A stretch of 11,040 nt of DNA from an uncultured Eubacteriales bacterium (GCA_934552695.1 CAKTER010000041.1:1-11040), one strand, 5' to 3'; counted from the stretch's first letter, positions 1 to 7,349 are shown. A program made the numbers and translations. The notes: generated from the letters alone by a model not told the origin.

Positions 1-274
1 TACGCACCTTATAAATATCCTCCTGAAAGGTACAAAGAATGCGGATCCCGGCAATGTCCTCCATTCACGTCCCCAGCCGGTCCAGCGGGATGTTTTTCCG
101 CAAGGCCTTGTCCAAAATGCTGGACACCGACTTGACCCGGCCGGTGACCGATTCGAAGGGCGCATACAGCCCCAAGGTATGGTATTCGTTCAGCAGGCTT
201 TCAAACTTGACGGTCAGCTCGTTGACCGCCTGCTCGTAGGGGTATAAAAACTCTTTCCAGTCAAAAACCTCCAT
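1..274 (-). pseudogene. RelA/SpoT-domain small alarmone synthetase (GTP pyrophosphokinase family), 5' part, interrupted by in-frame TGA
   Basis: This family (COG2357; YjbM/RelQ- and YwaC-like) transfers pyrophosphate from ATP to GDP or GTP to make the alarmone (p)ppGpp. The chosen start is the ATG at 272-274, preceded by a GGAGG site; the reading frame opens further upstream, but without a comparable site. The N-terminus (MEVFDWKEFLYPYEQAVNEL) and the segment VTGRVKSVSSILDKALRKN match the family's amino-terminal helices. The frame then meets TGA at 65-67. Directly after it, in the same frame, positions 64 to 2 read MEDIAGIRILCTFQEDIYKV, which is the conserved DIAGIR synthetase motif. Homology therefore continues across the stop with no frameshift. 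The gene runs off the left window edge, so catalytic residues further on are not visible. Likely explanations are a nonsense mutation or a base-call error; stop-codon recoding is less likely. The family assignment is secure, the status of the stop is not. Confidence 0.75.
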
Positions 275-458
275 CGCTTTCCTCCGCCTGTTTCCGTATT
301 TTACTCCAAGTATTATTCTACAACACCCCCGCCGGAGAATCAAGCCGCCGATCCCGTTCCCACCGCTTTTCTAACGGTTTCTCCGGCAAAACGCCGGTGG
401 CGCCGTCCGTTTTTGCCCGCCCCGTTCCTTTTTGTTTGTCTTTTCCCAAGGAGGCCCC

Positions 459-1376
459 ATGGATTACAACAGCGTAAACGCCGCCCTGCGGCAGCAATTT
501 GGCCGAAAAATCGTCAAGCTCAGCCTGGACGGCGGCTTTTCCTGTCCCAACCGGGAGGGCGGCCGCCCGGGCTGCCAGTTTTGCGGCGAGGCCGGCAGCG
601 GGGAATTTGCCGGCAACCGGCAGGAGCCGATTCCGGCACAGCTGGCCCGGCAAAAGGCCCTGCTGGCCAAAAAATGGCCGGGGGCCGGGTACATTGCCTA
701 TTTTCAAGCCTTTACCAACACCTATGCCCCGGCGGCGGTTTTGGAGGAGCGCTACCGGCAAGCCCTTTCCGACCCGGAGGTGGTGGGGCTGGCCATTGCC
801 ACCCGGCCCGATTGCCTGCCGCCCCCGGTTTTGGATGTATTGGAGCAGCTGAACCGGGAAACCTTTTTGTGGGTAGAGCTGGGCTTTCAAACCGCCACAG
901 AGGAAATTGCGGCGGCCATGGGCCGGGGCTACCCAAACCCGGTGTTTGCCCAGGCGGTACAGGCGTTGGCCGCCCGGGGTGTCCGCACCGTGGCCCATGT
1001 GATTGTCGATTTGCCCGGAGAAACCGAGGCCGGGGCTTTGGCCACCATCGACACGGTGAACGCCCTGCCCCTGTGGGGCGTCAAGCTGCATTTTTTGTAT
1101 GTAACCGAAGGCACGCCGCTGGCCCAATCCTTTCAGCAAGGCGGCTTTTCCCTGCCCAGCCGGGAGGAGACCCTGCGCCGCATTCTCCGGTGTACGGCCC
1201 GGCTACGGCCCGATTTGACCGTCCACCGGCTAACGGGGGACGGCCCCCGGGACACCCTGCTGGCCCCGCTCTGGAGCCGGGATAAGCGCCGGGTGCTTAA
1301 CGACCTGACCCGGCTGTTTCGGGAGACCGGCCTGTTTCAGGGCTGCGACTACCGGCCTCCGGCGCCGCCCTTATAA
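459..1376 (+). CDS. TIGR01212-family radical SAM protein (YtqA/YhcC type, MnmL-like)
   Basis: A 305-aa radical SAM enzyme. The ATG at 459 is chosen because AAGGAGG lies at 448-454; an upstream TTG in the same frame lacks such a site. Near the N-terminus KLSLDGGFSCPN leads into the cluster-binding cysteines C29, C39 and C42 (C-X9-C-X2-C), the long-spaced variant typical of this family rather than the usual CX3CX2C. Further family landmarks are AYFQAFTNTYAP, ATRPDCLP, ELGFQTATEE and HVIVDLPGE. The length is usual for the family. In Bacillus subtilis and Streptococcus mutans, YtqA (renamed MnmL) takes part in making the wobble-uridine modification mnm5s2U in tRNA, together with the methylase MnmM (YtqB). 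No mnmM lies next to this gene, so the same role here is inference from the family. It is divergent from the alarmone synthetase gene and about 135 nt from the next gene; I see no clear promoter or terminator of its own. Confidence 0.9.
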   Translation: MDYNSVNAALRQQFGRKIVKLSLDGGFSCPNREGGRPGCQFCGEAGSGEFAGNRQEPIPAQLARQKALLAKKWPGAGYIAYFQAFTNTYAPAAVLEERYRQALSDPEVVGLAIATRPDCLPPPVLDVLEQLNRETFLWVELGFQTATEEIAAAMGRGYPNPVFAQAVQALAARGVRTVAHVIVDLPGETEAGALATIDTVNALPLWGVKLHFLYVTEGTPLAQSFQQGGFSLPSREETLRRILRCTARLRPDLTVHRLTGDGPRDTLLAPLWSRDKRRVLNDLTRLFRETGLFQGCDYRPPAPPL

Positions 1377-1444
1377 AGCCCCCTGGCGGCCGCCCGGCGC
1401 CCCAACTCCCCGTCCACATTTTAAAAAGAAAATCCTTTCGGCGC

Positions 1445-1473
1445 TTTCTTTCCCGCAGGGTTTATGCTATAAT
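1445..1473 (+). promoter_or_regulatory. Housekeeping-type promoter with extended -10, upstream of the DUF4364 gene
   Basis: TATAAT at 1468-1473 is a perfect -10 box and is preceded by TGC, giving an extended -10. A weak -35 (TTTCTT, 1445-1450) sits 17 nt upstream. The distance to the ATG at 1512 leaves a leader of about 30 nt that carries GGGAAGGG at 1497-1504. It probably drives both the DUF4364 and nitroreductase genes. Confidence 0.75.
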
Positions 1474-1511
1474 GAGTTTACATTGCAAACTTAGTCGGGA
1501 AGGGATGCCCT

Positions 1512-2066
1512 ATGTCGGAAAATCGTCTTTTGGTGGAAAACAAACTCATCATTTTGTATCTGGTGAAAAAAATGGACGTGCCGCTTTCGGAAAGTGAGAT
1601 CCGGCAGTTCGTTTTGGAGCGCCGGTACATGGACTTTTTTGCCGTACAGCAATACCTTGCCGAGCTGACGGAGTCCTCGCTGCTGGAGGTGACCCGGGAG
1701 AATAACGCCACCCGGTACACCATTACCGAGGACGGGGACGCCACCCTGGGGTATTTTGTCCACCAAATCCCCGAAAGCGTGAAAAACGAGGTCAACCATT
1801 TTGTGCAGGAAAACGGCCGCCGCATCCGGCTGGAGTATTCGGTGACCGCCACCTACTTTCCCGAGCTAAACAACGAATTTTTGGTAAAATGCGCTGTGTA
1901 CGACGTGAACGGACAAAGCCTGATGGAGCTTTCTCTGACCGTGCCCACCCGGGAACAGGCCCAGCGGGCCGTAAAAAACTGGAAAGCCAACGTCAACAGC
2001 CTGTATTTAACGTTTTTGCACTCCCTGCTGGAAACCGGCGCCGGGAGCGTGGGAAAAAAAGCTTAA
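1512..2066 (+). CDS. DUF4364 family protein (winged-helix-like, possible transcriptional regulator)
   Basis: A 184-aa soluble protein of the DUF4364 family, which is largely confined to Firmicutes and has no settled function. The ATG at 1512 follows GGGAAGGG at 1497-1504. Residues 1 to about 85 read like a winged helix-turn-helix: helices around NKLIILYLVKKM, ESEIRQFVLER and FFAVQQYLAELTES, then a wing-like segment around TRYTITEDGDATL. The second half (about 90-180) contains YSVTATYFPELNNEFLVKCAVYD, LMELSLTVPTREQAQRAVKNW and a closing helix, as expected for the family. No signal peptide or membrane segment is seen. The nitroreductase gene starts 33 nt downstream, so the two are probably co-transcribed. 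Control of that gene is conceivable but is only inference. Confidence 0.85.
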   Translation: MSENRLLVENKLIILYLVKKMDVPLSESEIRQFVLERRYMDFFAVQQYLAELTESSLLEVTRENNATRYTITEDGDATLGYFVHQIPESVKNEVNHFVQENGRRIRLEYSVTATYFPELNNEFLVKCAVYDVNGQSLMELSLTVPTREQAQRAVKNWKANVNSLYLTFLHSLLETGAGSVGKKA

Positions 2067-2099
2067 GAATACCTATACCGTCCAAAGGGAGGGGTTTTT

Positions 2100-2612
2100 G
2101 TGGAATTTACCAAGCTTATCCGGGAGCGCTACGCCTGCAAGGCCTTTTGCGACAAACCCCTGAAACCGGACACCCTTTTGGAGATTTTGGAGACAGGGCG
2201 CTTGGCCCCCACCGCCAAGAATTCACAGGAACAGCACATTTATGTGGTGCAGTCCCCCGCCGGTCTGCAAACCATCGATGCCCTGACCCCCTGCCGGTAC
2301 GGGGCCCCCACCTGTCTGGTGGTGGCTTTCGACCGCCGCCATGTGTTCACCTATCCGGGGGGCTTGCGGGATTCCGGCGTAGAGGACGCCACCATTGTAG
2401 CCACCCACCTGATGCTGGCCGCCGCCAACGCCGGTGTGGATAGCTGCTGGGTCAACTTTTTCGACCCCGCTCAGGTAGCCCGGGCGCTGGACCTGCCGGA
2501 GCATGAGGAGGTCGTCATGATTTTAGACCTGGGCTATGCCGCCGAGGGGGCCGGGCCTTTGGCCAATCACACCGCCCGGAAGCCTCTAAGCGAAACGGTT
2601 TCGTACCGGTAA
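2100..2612 (+). CDS. Nitroreductase family protein (FMN-dependent, short clostridial type)
   Basis: A 170-aa member of the nitroreductase fold, flavoenzymes that use NAD(P)H to reduce varied substrates; the real substrate cannot be told from sequence. The start is GTG at 2100, five nt after a strong AAAGGGAGGGG site (2084-2094). The N-terminal LIRERYACKAF is the usual FMN-phosphate-binding arginine/lysine stretch. LAPTAKNSQEQH (about residues 35-46) corresponds to the family's APS/T..N.Q.W motif, with Glu in place of the common Pro. The C-terminal GYAAEGAGPL followed by HTARKPLSETV matches the family's GYP.E and R-K-P-L ending. The protein is shorter than classical 200-220 aa nitroreductases but normal for this subgroup. 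It is second in an apparent operon with the DUF4364 gene and is followed by a repeat-like element and a terminator. Confidence 0.88.
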   Translation: MEFTKLIRERYACKAFCDKPLKPDTLLEILETGRLAPTAKNSQEQHIYVVQSPAGLQTIDALTPCRYGAPTCLVVAFDRRHVFTYPGGLRDSGVEDATIVATHLMLAAANAGVDSCWVNFFDPAQVARALDLPEHEEVVMILDLGYAAEGAGPLANHTARKPLSETVSYR

Positions 2613-2639
2613 GATAGGGAAGCGACAAAATAAAGTTGC

Positions 2640-2687
2640 GGCCCCTCTGTCAGCCCAAGGGTTGACAGCCCCCTTACGCAGGGAGCC
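2640..2687. repeat. Two-hairpin palindromic element (candidate interspersed repeat)
   Basis: The first hairpin pairs CTGTCAGCCC (2647-2656) with GGGTTGACAG (2659-2668), with one G-T pair; realistically about 9 bp with a tight loop. A second pairs CCCT (2671-2674) with AGGG (2680-2683). The outer flanks GGCCCCT (2640-2646) and AGGGAGCC (2680-2687) are also nearly complementary, so the whole can fold as a cruciform. There is no T-run, so it is not a standard terminator. From memory, similar CTGTCAGCC...GGCTGACAG plus CCCCT...AGGGGAGCC elements are dispersed between genes in gut Ruminococcaceae. Only one copy is present in this window, so repeat status is unproven. Confidence 0.4.
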
Positions 2688-2732
2688 ATAAAACCAAGCC
2701 TTGTCTAAAATACAATTTTTCCAAATAAAAAG

Positions 2733-2782
2733 CAGCCCCCGGGACTTCCATCGAATGGGACGGAACCGGGGTGCTGTTTTTT
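2733..2782. terminator. Bidirectional intrinsic terminator between nitroreductase and ysxC
   Basis: CAGC-CCCCGG (2733-2742) pairs with CCGGGG-T-GCTG (2766-2776), a 10-bp stem with one bulged T. The loop holds a small inner TTCCAT/ATGGGA hairpin. On the plus strand it is followed by TTTTTT (2777-2782). On the minus strand it is followed by TTTTTATTT, the complement of the A-rich stretch before 2731. It can therefore end both the plus-strand nitroreductase transcript and the minus-strand lon-ysxC transcript, whose stop codon lies 5 nt away at 2787. Confidence 0.85.
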
Positions 2783-2786
2783 ATTT

Positions 2787-3392
2787 TTATTCTTCTTCCG
2801 CTTCCGGCCGGGGCAGCCATTGCTCCAGTGCCGCCCACACCTCGTCCTTTCCGGCCTTGTTGGCACCGGAAAAGGCCAACAGGGGCTCGTCCTTTGCCAG
2901 CTGCAAGCCCTTGCGGATAACCGCCAGCTGCTTGGGGAGCTGGCTCCGGTTCAGCTTATCGGCCTTGGTGGCCACAATCAGCCGGGGAAAGTCGTAGTGC
3001 CGCAGCCAATGAAGCATTTGCTTGTCGTTGGCGGTGGGCTCGTGGCGGATATCCACCAGCTGCACCACCCCGGCCAGGGTCTCCCGCTTGCTCAAATAGG
3101 TTTCAATCATCCGGCCCCAGCTGGCAGTCTCCGCCCGGGGGGCCTTTGCATAGCCATAGCCCGGCAGGTCCACCAAATACAGGGCGCCCTCCACCCGGTA
3201 AAAATTGATGGTCCGGGTCTTCCCCGGCTGAGAGCTGGTACGGGCCAGCGACTTCCGGTTGATGAGGGCGTTGATGAGGGTAGACTTTCCCACATTGGAG
3301 CGCCCGGCCAAAGCAATCTCCGGCAAGCCGTCGGTGGGGAACTGGGCCAGCTTGACCCCCACCGCCGCCAGCTCGGCGTTATGCACATCCAT
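2787..3392 (-). CDS. ysxC: Ribosome biogenesis GTP-binding protein YsxC/EngB (YihA family)
   Basis: A 201-aa GTPase needed for late assembly of the 50S ribosomal subunit. All guanine-nucleotide motifs are present: G1 GRSNVGKS (residues 30-37), the G2 region SQPGKTRTINFY (54-65), G3 DLPG (75-78) in DLPGYGYAKAP, G4 TKAD (142-145) and a G5-like FSG after the last linker. YGYAK just after G3 is characteristic of YsxC rather than of other TRAFAC GTPases. The length is normal. The ATG at 3390-3392 is chosen: it overlaps the lon stop codon in a TAATG arrangement and lies about 10 nt after GGGGAGG inside the end of lon. An upstream extension in frame has no homology. Translation is probably coupled to lon, a neighbour order seen in many Firmicutes. 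Confidence 0.96.
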   Translation of the reverse strand: MDVHNAELAAVGVKLAQFPTDGLPEIALAGRSNVGKSTLINALINRKSLARTSSQPGKTRTINFYRVEGALYLVDLPGYGYAKAPRAETASWGRMIETYLSKRETLAGVVQLVDIRHEPTANDKQMLHWLRHYDFPRLIVATKADKLNRSQLPKQLAVIRKGLQLAKDEPLLAFSGANKAGKDEVWAALEQWLPRPEAEEE

Positions 3393-5728
3393 TATTGCCA
3401 CACCTCCCCGGTCAGGGCCTGCTCCCACACCTGGGTCATATGGGATACCGGGCAAAAGGTCAGGCCTTCCTTCACGTCCTCCGGCAGCTCGTCCAAATCC
3501 CGCCGGTTCTCCTCCGGCAGCAAAACCCGCTGCACCCCGGCCCGGCGGGCCGCCAGCACCTTTTCCCGCAGGCCGCCAATGGGCAGCACCCGGCCGGTGA
3601 GGGTCACCTCCCCGGTCATGGCAACCAGATTATCCACCGGCACCCCGCTAAGCGCCGATACCAGCGCCGTGGCCATGGTAATGCCCGCCGAAGGCCCGTC
3701 CTTGGGGGTAGCCCCTTCGGGGACATGGAGGTGCAGGTCGGTATTTTTATAAAACTCGCTGTCGATGTTGAGCCGGGCCGACTCCGCCCGCACATAGGTC
3801 AGGGCCGCCCGGGCGCTTTCCTCCATCACCTTGCCCAAATTCCCGGTGAGCAGCAGCCGGCCGGTTCCGGGCATGGCCGCCGCCTCGATGGTCAGGGTAT
3901 CGCCCCCGGCCATAGTCCAGGCCAGCCCCCGGGTCACACCCACCTGGGGCCGGTCGAATACCCGGTCGTAGGTGCGCTTTTCCCGGCCCAAAAAGTCCTC
4001 CACGTTCTTTTCCGTCAGGGTCGTTCGGCCGGCGCTTCCTTCCTGCCGGGCCTTCACCACCTTACGGCACACCGACTCAATCTCCCGTTCCAGCTGCCGT
4101 ACCCCCGCCTCCCGGGTATAGCCGTCGATGATGGCGTCCACCCCGGCCGGGGTAAACCGCAGGGCGTTGCCGTTGAGCCCGTGAGCCGCCAACTGCTTGG
4201 GAATTAAATGCTTTAATGCAATCTCCCGCTTTTCCCGACTGGTATAGCCCGATACCTCGATGATTTCCATCCGGTCCCGCAGCGGGCCGGGAATGGTTTC
4301 CAACGAGTTGGCGGTACACATAAAGAACACCTTGCTCAGGTCGTAGGGCAGCTCCACATAATGGTCCCGGAAGGAGAAGTTCTGTTCGGCATCCAGCACC
4401 TCCAGCAGGGCCGAAGCCGGGTCGCCGTTGTAGGAGGAGGACAGCTTATCCACCTCGTCCAGCAGCAGCAGCGGATTGACCACGCCGGCCTGGGCGATGG
4501 CAGCAATCATCCGGCCGGGCATGGCCCCCACATAGGTACGGCGGTGGCCCCGAATCTCGGCCTCGTCCTTTACGCCGCCCAGGGACATCCGCACATAGGG
4601 CCGGTTTAAGCTTTTGGCTACCGACCGGGCAATGGAGGTTTTCCCCGTGCCCGGCGGCCCCACCAAACACAGGATGGGGGTGTGGGCGGTGGGGGCAGCG
4701 GCCCGGACGGCCAAGTGCTCCAAAATCCGCTCCTTCACCTTTTTCATGCCGTAGTGGTCGGCCTCCAAAATCCGCTCCGCCCGGGACAGGCTCAAATCCT
4801 CCCGGGCCTCCTCCGTCCAGGGCAGGCCCAGCAGGGTCTCCACATACGTCCGGACGGTGTTGGCCTCGGGAGAGGTGCTTTGCAGCTTGCCCAGCCGCCG
4901 CACCTCCTTTTCCAGCGTTTTGGCCACGGGTTCCGGCAGGTTTTTGGCGGCGATTTTTTGCCGCAGGGTCTCGCACTCCGTCCCGGCGTCGTCGGCGTCC
5001 CCCAGCTCCTCCCGGATGACCTTCAGCTGCTCCCGCAGGTAGTATTCCTTTTGGGCCTTGTCCATGTTCGCCCGGGCCTTGTCCTTAATCTCTTTTTGGA
5101 TGCTCAACACATCCAGCTCCCGGTGCAGCAAGGCCGTTACCCGCTCCAGCCGGGCGCTTCCGTCCAGCTCCTCCAAAATCTCCTGCTTTACCGCCACCGG
5201 CAGCTCCAGCCCGGCGGCCATAGCGTCGGCAGCCAGCCCCGCCCGGTCGGGGGAAATGGTATGGATGATGGTCTCTACCCCGGCCTGCTTGGGGTGCAGC
5301 TCCTGGTACTTTTTAAACTCGTCAATGGCAAGGCGGATACGGGCCTGCTGCCGCAGCGGGGCTTCGGGCTCGTCCTCGGGGTCCAGCGCCAGCACGCGGG
5401 CAGCCAGGCAGTCCCCGGCCCCGTCAAAGTCCAGTATCCGGGCCCGGTACAGCCCCTCGGCCACCACATGGGTCAGGCCGCCGGGCAGGGCCAGCACCTG
5501 ACTAATTTTGGCCACCACGCCTACGGGATACAGGTCGTCAGCCCCCAGCTCCTGCTGGTAGCGATCCTTTTGTGCCACCAAAAACACCCGCCCATTCCGC
5601 TTGCCGGCCTCCTTCAGCCCGGCCAACGACGAGGCCCGGCGCACCGAAAAGCTCAGCACCATCCGGGGGTAGGTTACCAACGCCCGCAGGGGGATAAGGG
5701 GAAATATATCCATTCGGTTTTCTTCCAC
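3392..5728 (-). CDS. lon: ATP-dependent protease La (LonA)
   Basis: Lon is a cytosolic homo-oligomeric AAA+ serine protease that degrades misfolded and selected regulatory proteins. The start chosen is GTG at 5726-5728 (778 aa), six nt after GAGAGAGGTG (5735-5744). The ATG at 5711-5713, five codons later, is the alternative, and an upstream TTG at 5765 is unlikely. Domain order is normal: an N-terminal substrate domain from FPLIPLRALVTYP, a coiled helical linker around KDKARANMDKAQKEYYLREQ, Walker A GPPGTGKT (357-364), Walker B LLLLDE (420-425), then the protease domain. The catalytic dyad is Ser680 in PKDGPSAG and Lys723 in GGLREKVLAA, almost the numbering of E. coli Lon (S679/K722). There is no membrane insertion, so this is LonA and not LonB. 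It is separated from clpX by a terminator and has its own promoter candidate; its stop overlaps the ysxC start. Confidence 0.97.
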   Translation of the reverse strand: MEENRMDIFPLIPLRALVTYPRMVLSFSVRRASSLAGLKEAGKRNGRVFLVAQKDRYQQELGADDLYPVGVVAKISQVLALPGGLTHVVAEGLYRARILDFDGAGDCLAARVLALDPEDEPEAPLRQQARIRLAIDEFKKYQELHPKQAGVETIIHTISPDRAGLAADAMAAGLELPVAVKQEILEELDGSARLERVTALLHRELDVLSIQKEIKDKARANMDKAQKEYYLREQLKVIREELGDADDAGTECETLRQKIAAKNLPEPVAKTLEKEVRRLGKLQSTSPEANTVRTYVETLLGLPWTEEAREDLSLSRAERILEADHYGMKKVKERILEHLAVRAAAPTAHTPILCLVGPPGTGKTSIARSVAKSLNRPYVRMSLGGVKDEAEIRGHRRTYVGAMPGRMIAAIAQAGVVNPLLLLDEVDKLSSSYNGDPASALLEVLDAEQNFSFRDHYVELPYDLSKVFFMCTANSLETIPGPLRDRMEIIEVSGYTSREKREIALKHLIPKQLAAHGLNGNALRFTPAGVDAIIDGYTREAGVRQLEREIESVCRKVVKARQEGSAGRTTLTEKNVEDFLGREKRTYDRVFDRPQVGVTRGLAWTMAGGDTLTIEAAAMPGTGRLLLTGNLGKVMEESARAALTYVRAESARLNIDSEFYKNTDLHLHVPEGATPKDGPSAGITMATALVSALSGVPVDNLVAMTGEVTLTGRVLPIGGLREKVLAARRAGVQRVLLPEENRRDLDELPEDVKEGLTFCPVSHMTQVWEQALTGEVWQ

Positions 5729-5779
5729 CAAAAACACCTCTCTCTTTGCATACGCCGTAGCGTACAAAAGTCCATGATT

Positions 5780-5808
5780 ATCTTACCACAAACCTCTGCG
5801 AAAAGCAA
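5780..5808 (-). promoter_or_regulatory. Candidate lon promoter
   Basis: Read on the minus strand, TTGCTT (5808-5803) and TAAGAT (5785-5780) are separated by 17 nt. The -10 matches the TATAAT consensus at four of six places and the -35 matches only TTG. It lies about 50 nt before the chosen lon start and downstream of the clpX terminator, which is where a promoter is needed. I see neither a CIRCE inverted repeat nor CtsR heptads around it. Confidence 0.4.
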
Positions 5809-5830
5809 AGCCCCAGCAAAAACGTTCTCT

Positions 5831-5930
5831 TCTCCTGTTTTTCCCGGCTCCGCTTCTTTTCCTCTCGCTTTCTCCCCTTATTTTTCCTTTTTTCTTTCTT
5901 CTCCGGCTTCCGCCCCGCTCTTTCCTCCGC
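5831..5930 (-). other. Strongly strand-biased polypurine tract upstream of lon
   Basis: In this 100-nt stretch 89 bases are pyrimidines on the plus strand, meaning purines on the strand in the lon direction. It lies between the clpX terminator and the lon promoter candidate. I find no ATG-initiated reading frame, no hairpin and no simple tandem repeat in it. It may be a leader or spacer, or a region prone to unusual DNA structure; the function is unknown. Confidence 0.5.
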
Positions 5931-5958
5931 AAGCTCCGCTTTTCCCTGCCCACAACAA

Positions 5959-5986
5959 AAGGGAACCCGTTTTTTCGGATTCCCTT
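5959..5986 (-). terminator. Intrinsic terminator after clpX
   Basis: An 11-bp stem pairs 5959-5969 (AAGGGAACCCG) with 5976-5986 (CGGATTCCCTT), with one G-T pair and a six-base loop. It begins about 30 nt past the clpX stop. On the minus strand it is followed by TTGTTGTG, so the T-run is modest; on the plus strand the run is longer (TTGTTTTTT). It probably separates the tig-clpP-clpX transcript from lon. Confidence 0.8.
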
Positions 5987-6016
5987 GTTTTTTCTGTTCG
6001 GTTTTCCGCCGGCTTC

Positions 6017-7315
6017 TTACGAAGCCTGGGGGGCATCCCCGGTTTTGGCAGGCACCTTCTTCTTCCCCCGGGAAATGGGCTTGCGGTCGGGGTTAATGAT
6101 ATACTCCGGCTCCCCGGTGCCGTTCACCACGTCGGCGGTGATAATCACCTTTTCCAAATCGGGGCGGTCGGGCAGGTCAAACATCAAATCGTTGATAAAT
6201 TCCTCCACAATGGCCCGCAGGCCCCGGGCGCCGGTTTGGCGCTTCACAGCCTGGGCCGCAATGGCATGGAGGGCTTCCTCGGTAAACTCCAGCTGAACGC
6301 CATCCACGGCAAACAGGTACTGGTACTGCTTCACAATGGCGTTTTTCGGCTCGGTCAAGATACGCACCAAGGCATCCTCGTCCAGATTATCCAGCGTCAC
6401 TACCGCCGGTAGACGGCCCACCAGCTCGGGGATAAGCCCGAACTTGAGCAAGTCCTGGGGCTGTAGCTGCCGCAGCAGCTGGCCGGTGGACAGGTCGTGC
6501 TTGCTTTGGGTTTTGGCGCCAAACCCAATGGTTTTTTCGCCCACCCGGTTTTGGATAATCTTTTCGATGCCGTCAAAGGCGCCGCCGCAAATAAACAGGA
6601 TGTTTTTGGTGTCAATCTGGATAAATTCCTGATGGGGGTGCTTCCGGCCACCCTGGGGAGGCACCGAAGCCACCGTGCCTTCCAGAATTTTCAAAAGGGC
6701 CTGCTGCACGCCCTCGCCGCTCACGTCCCGGGTAATGGAGGGGTTTTCCGACTTCCGGGCGATTTTGTCAATCTCATCGATATAAATAATCCCCCGCTCG
6801 GCCCGCTCCATATCGAAGTCCGCCGCTTGAATCAGCCGCAGCAAAATGTTCTCCACGTCCTCGCCCACATACCCCGCCTCGGTCAGGGCCGTGGCGTCGG
6901 CAATGGCAAAGGGGACGTTGAGGGCCTTGGCCAGGGTTTGGGCCAGCAGGGTCTTGCCGGTACCGGTAGGGCCAATCACCAGCACGTTGCTTTTTTGCAG
7001 CTCCACGTTCTCGGCGCCCTTTTCAGCGGTAATCCGCTTATAGTGGTTGTACACGGCCACCGAAAGCACCTTTTTGGCTTCCTCCTGCCCAATGATATAT
7101 TCGTCTAAAATTTGCTTAATCTCCCGGGGGCGGGCCAGCGCAAACTCGCCCGGCGTTTCGTGAACGTCGTAATCCTCCCCCAAAATCTCCACGCACAATT
7201 CAATGCACTCATCGCAAATGTTGGCGTTCATGCCCGCCACCATTTTCCGCACCTGATCCTGCGTTTTCCCGCAGAATGAGCAGGTCAGCTGTTTGGGTTC
7301 GTCGTTTTTTGGCAT
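6017..7315 (-). CDS. clpX: ATP-dependent Clp protease ATP-binding subunit ClpX
   Basis: A 432-aa AAA+ unfoldase that recognises tagged substrates and feeds them into ClpP. The ATG at 7313-7315 is chosen: GGGAG lies 7 nt upstream, and the usual ClpX opening follows. The zinc-binding domain is intact with C12, C15, C34 and C37. Walker A is GPTGTGKT (115-122), pore-1 loop GYVG (148-151), Walker B IIYIDE (176-181), and the pore-2 region RDVSGEGVQ (196-204). The IGF loop that docks on ClpP is present at 263-265 (KTIGFGA), and the sensor-2 segment TGARGLR is seen near the C-terminus. A lysine-rich tail ends the protein. Nothing looks damaged. That is notable because the clpP gene 144 nt upstream is broken, yet the ClpP-docking loop is conserved. 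Confidence 0.97.
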   Translation of the reverse strand: MPKNDEPKQLTCSFCGKTQDQVRKMVAGMNANICDECIELCVEILGEDYDVHETPGEFALARPREIKQILDEYIIGQEEAKKVLSVAVYNHYKRITAEKGAENVELQKSNVLVIGPTGTGKTLLAQTLAKALNVPFAIADATALTEAGYVGEDVENILLRLIQAADFDMERAERGIIYIDEIDKIARKSENPSITRDVSGEGVQQALLKILEGTVASVPPQGGRKHPHQEFIQIDTKNILFICGGAFDGIEKIIQNRVGEKTIGFGAKTQSKHDLSTGQLLRQLQPQDLLKFGLIPELVGRLPAVVTLDNLDEDALVRILTEPKNAIVKQYQYLFAVDGVQLEFTEEALHAIAAQAVKRQTGARGLRAIVEEFINDLMFDLPDRPDLEKVIITADVVNGTGEPEYIINPDRKPISRGKKKVPAKTGDAPQAS

Positions 7316-7349
7316 TCTTTGTCTCCCATTCATCAAAAATACAAAGAGG

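Noticed and set aside
65..67. Selenocysteine at the TGA of the alarmone synthetase gene
   Set aside because: The family has no known redox cysteine at this place, and no convincing hairpin lies 15-25 nt after the TGA.
275..458. CCGGC-AAAAC-GCCGG hairpin near 383-397 as a terminator
   Set aside because: It lies between two divergent gene starts and has no T-run on either side; a terminator is not expected there.
318..1139. 273-codon open frame on the minus strand opposite the radical SAM gene
   Set aside because: Shadow of a GC-rich gene; the plus-strand protein has conserved cysteines and family motifs.
2820..4207. Long plus-strand open frames opposite ysxC and lon
   Set aside because: Antisense shadows of two genes with complete motif sets.
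5729..6016. CIRCE or CtsR operators in front of lon or in the clp gaps
   Set aside because: I looked for the CIRCE inverted repeat and for GGTCAAA direct repeats in the intergenic gaps and found none; one GGTCAAA at about 6175 is inside clpX coding sequence.
4682..6412. 576-codon open frame on the plus strand opposite lon and clpX
   Set aside because: It runs through two well-identified genes and an intergenic terminator, has low-complexity composition and lacks a ribosome binding site.
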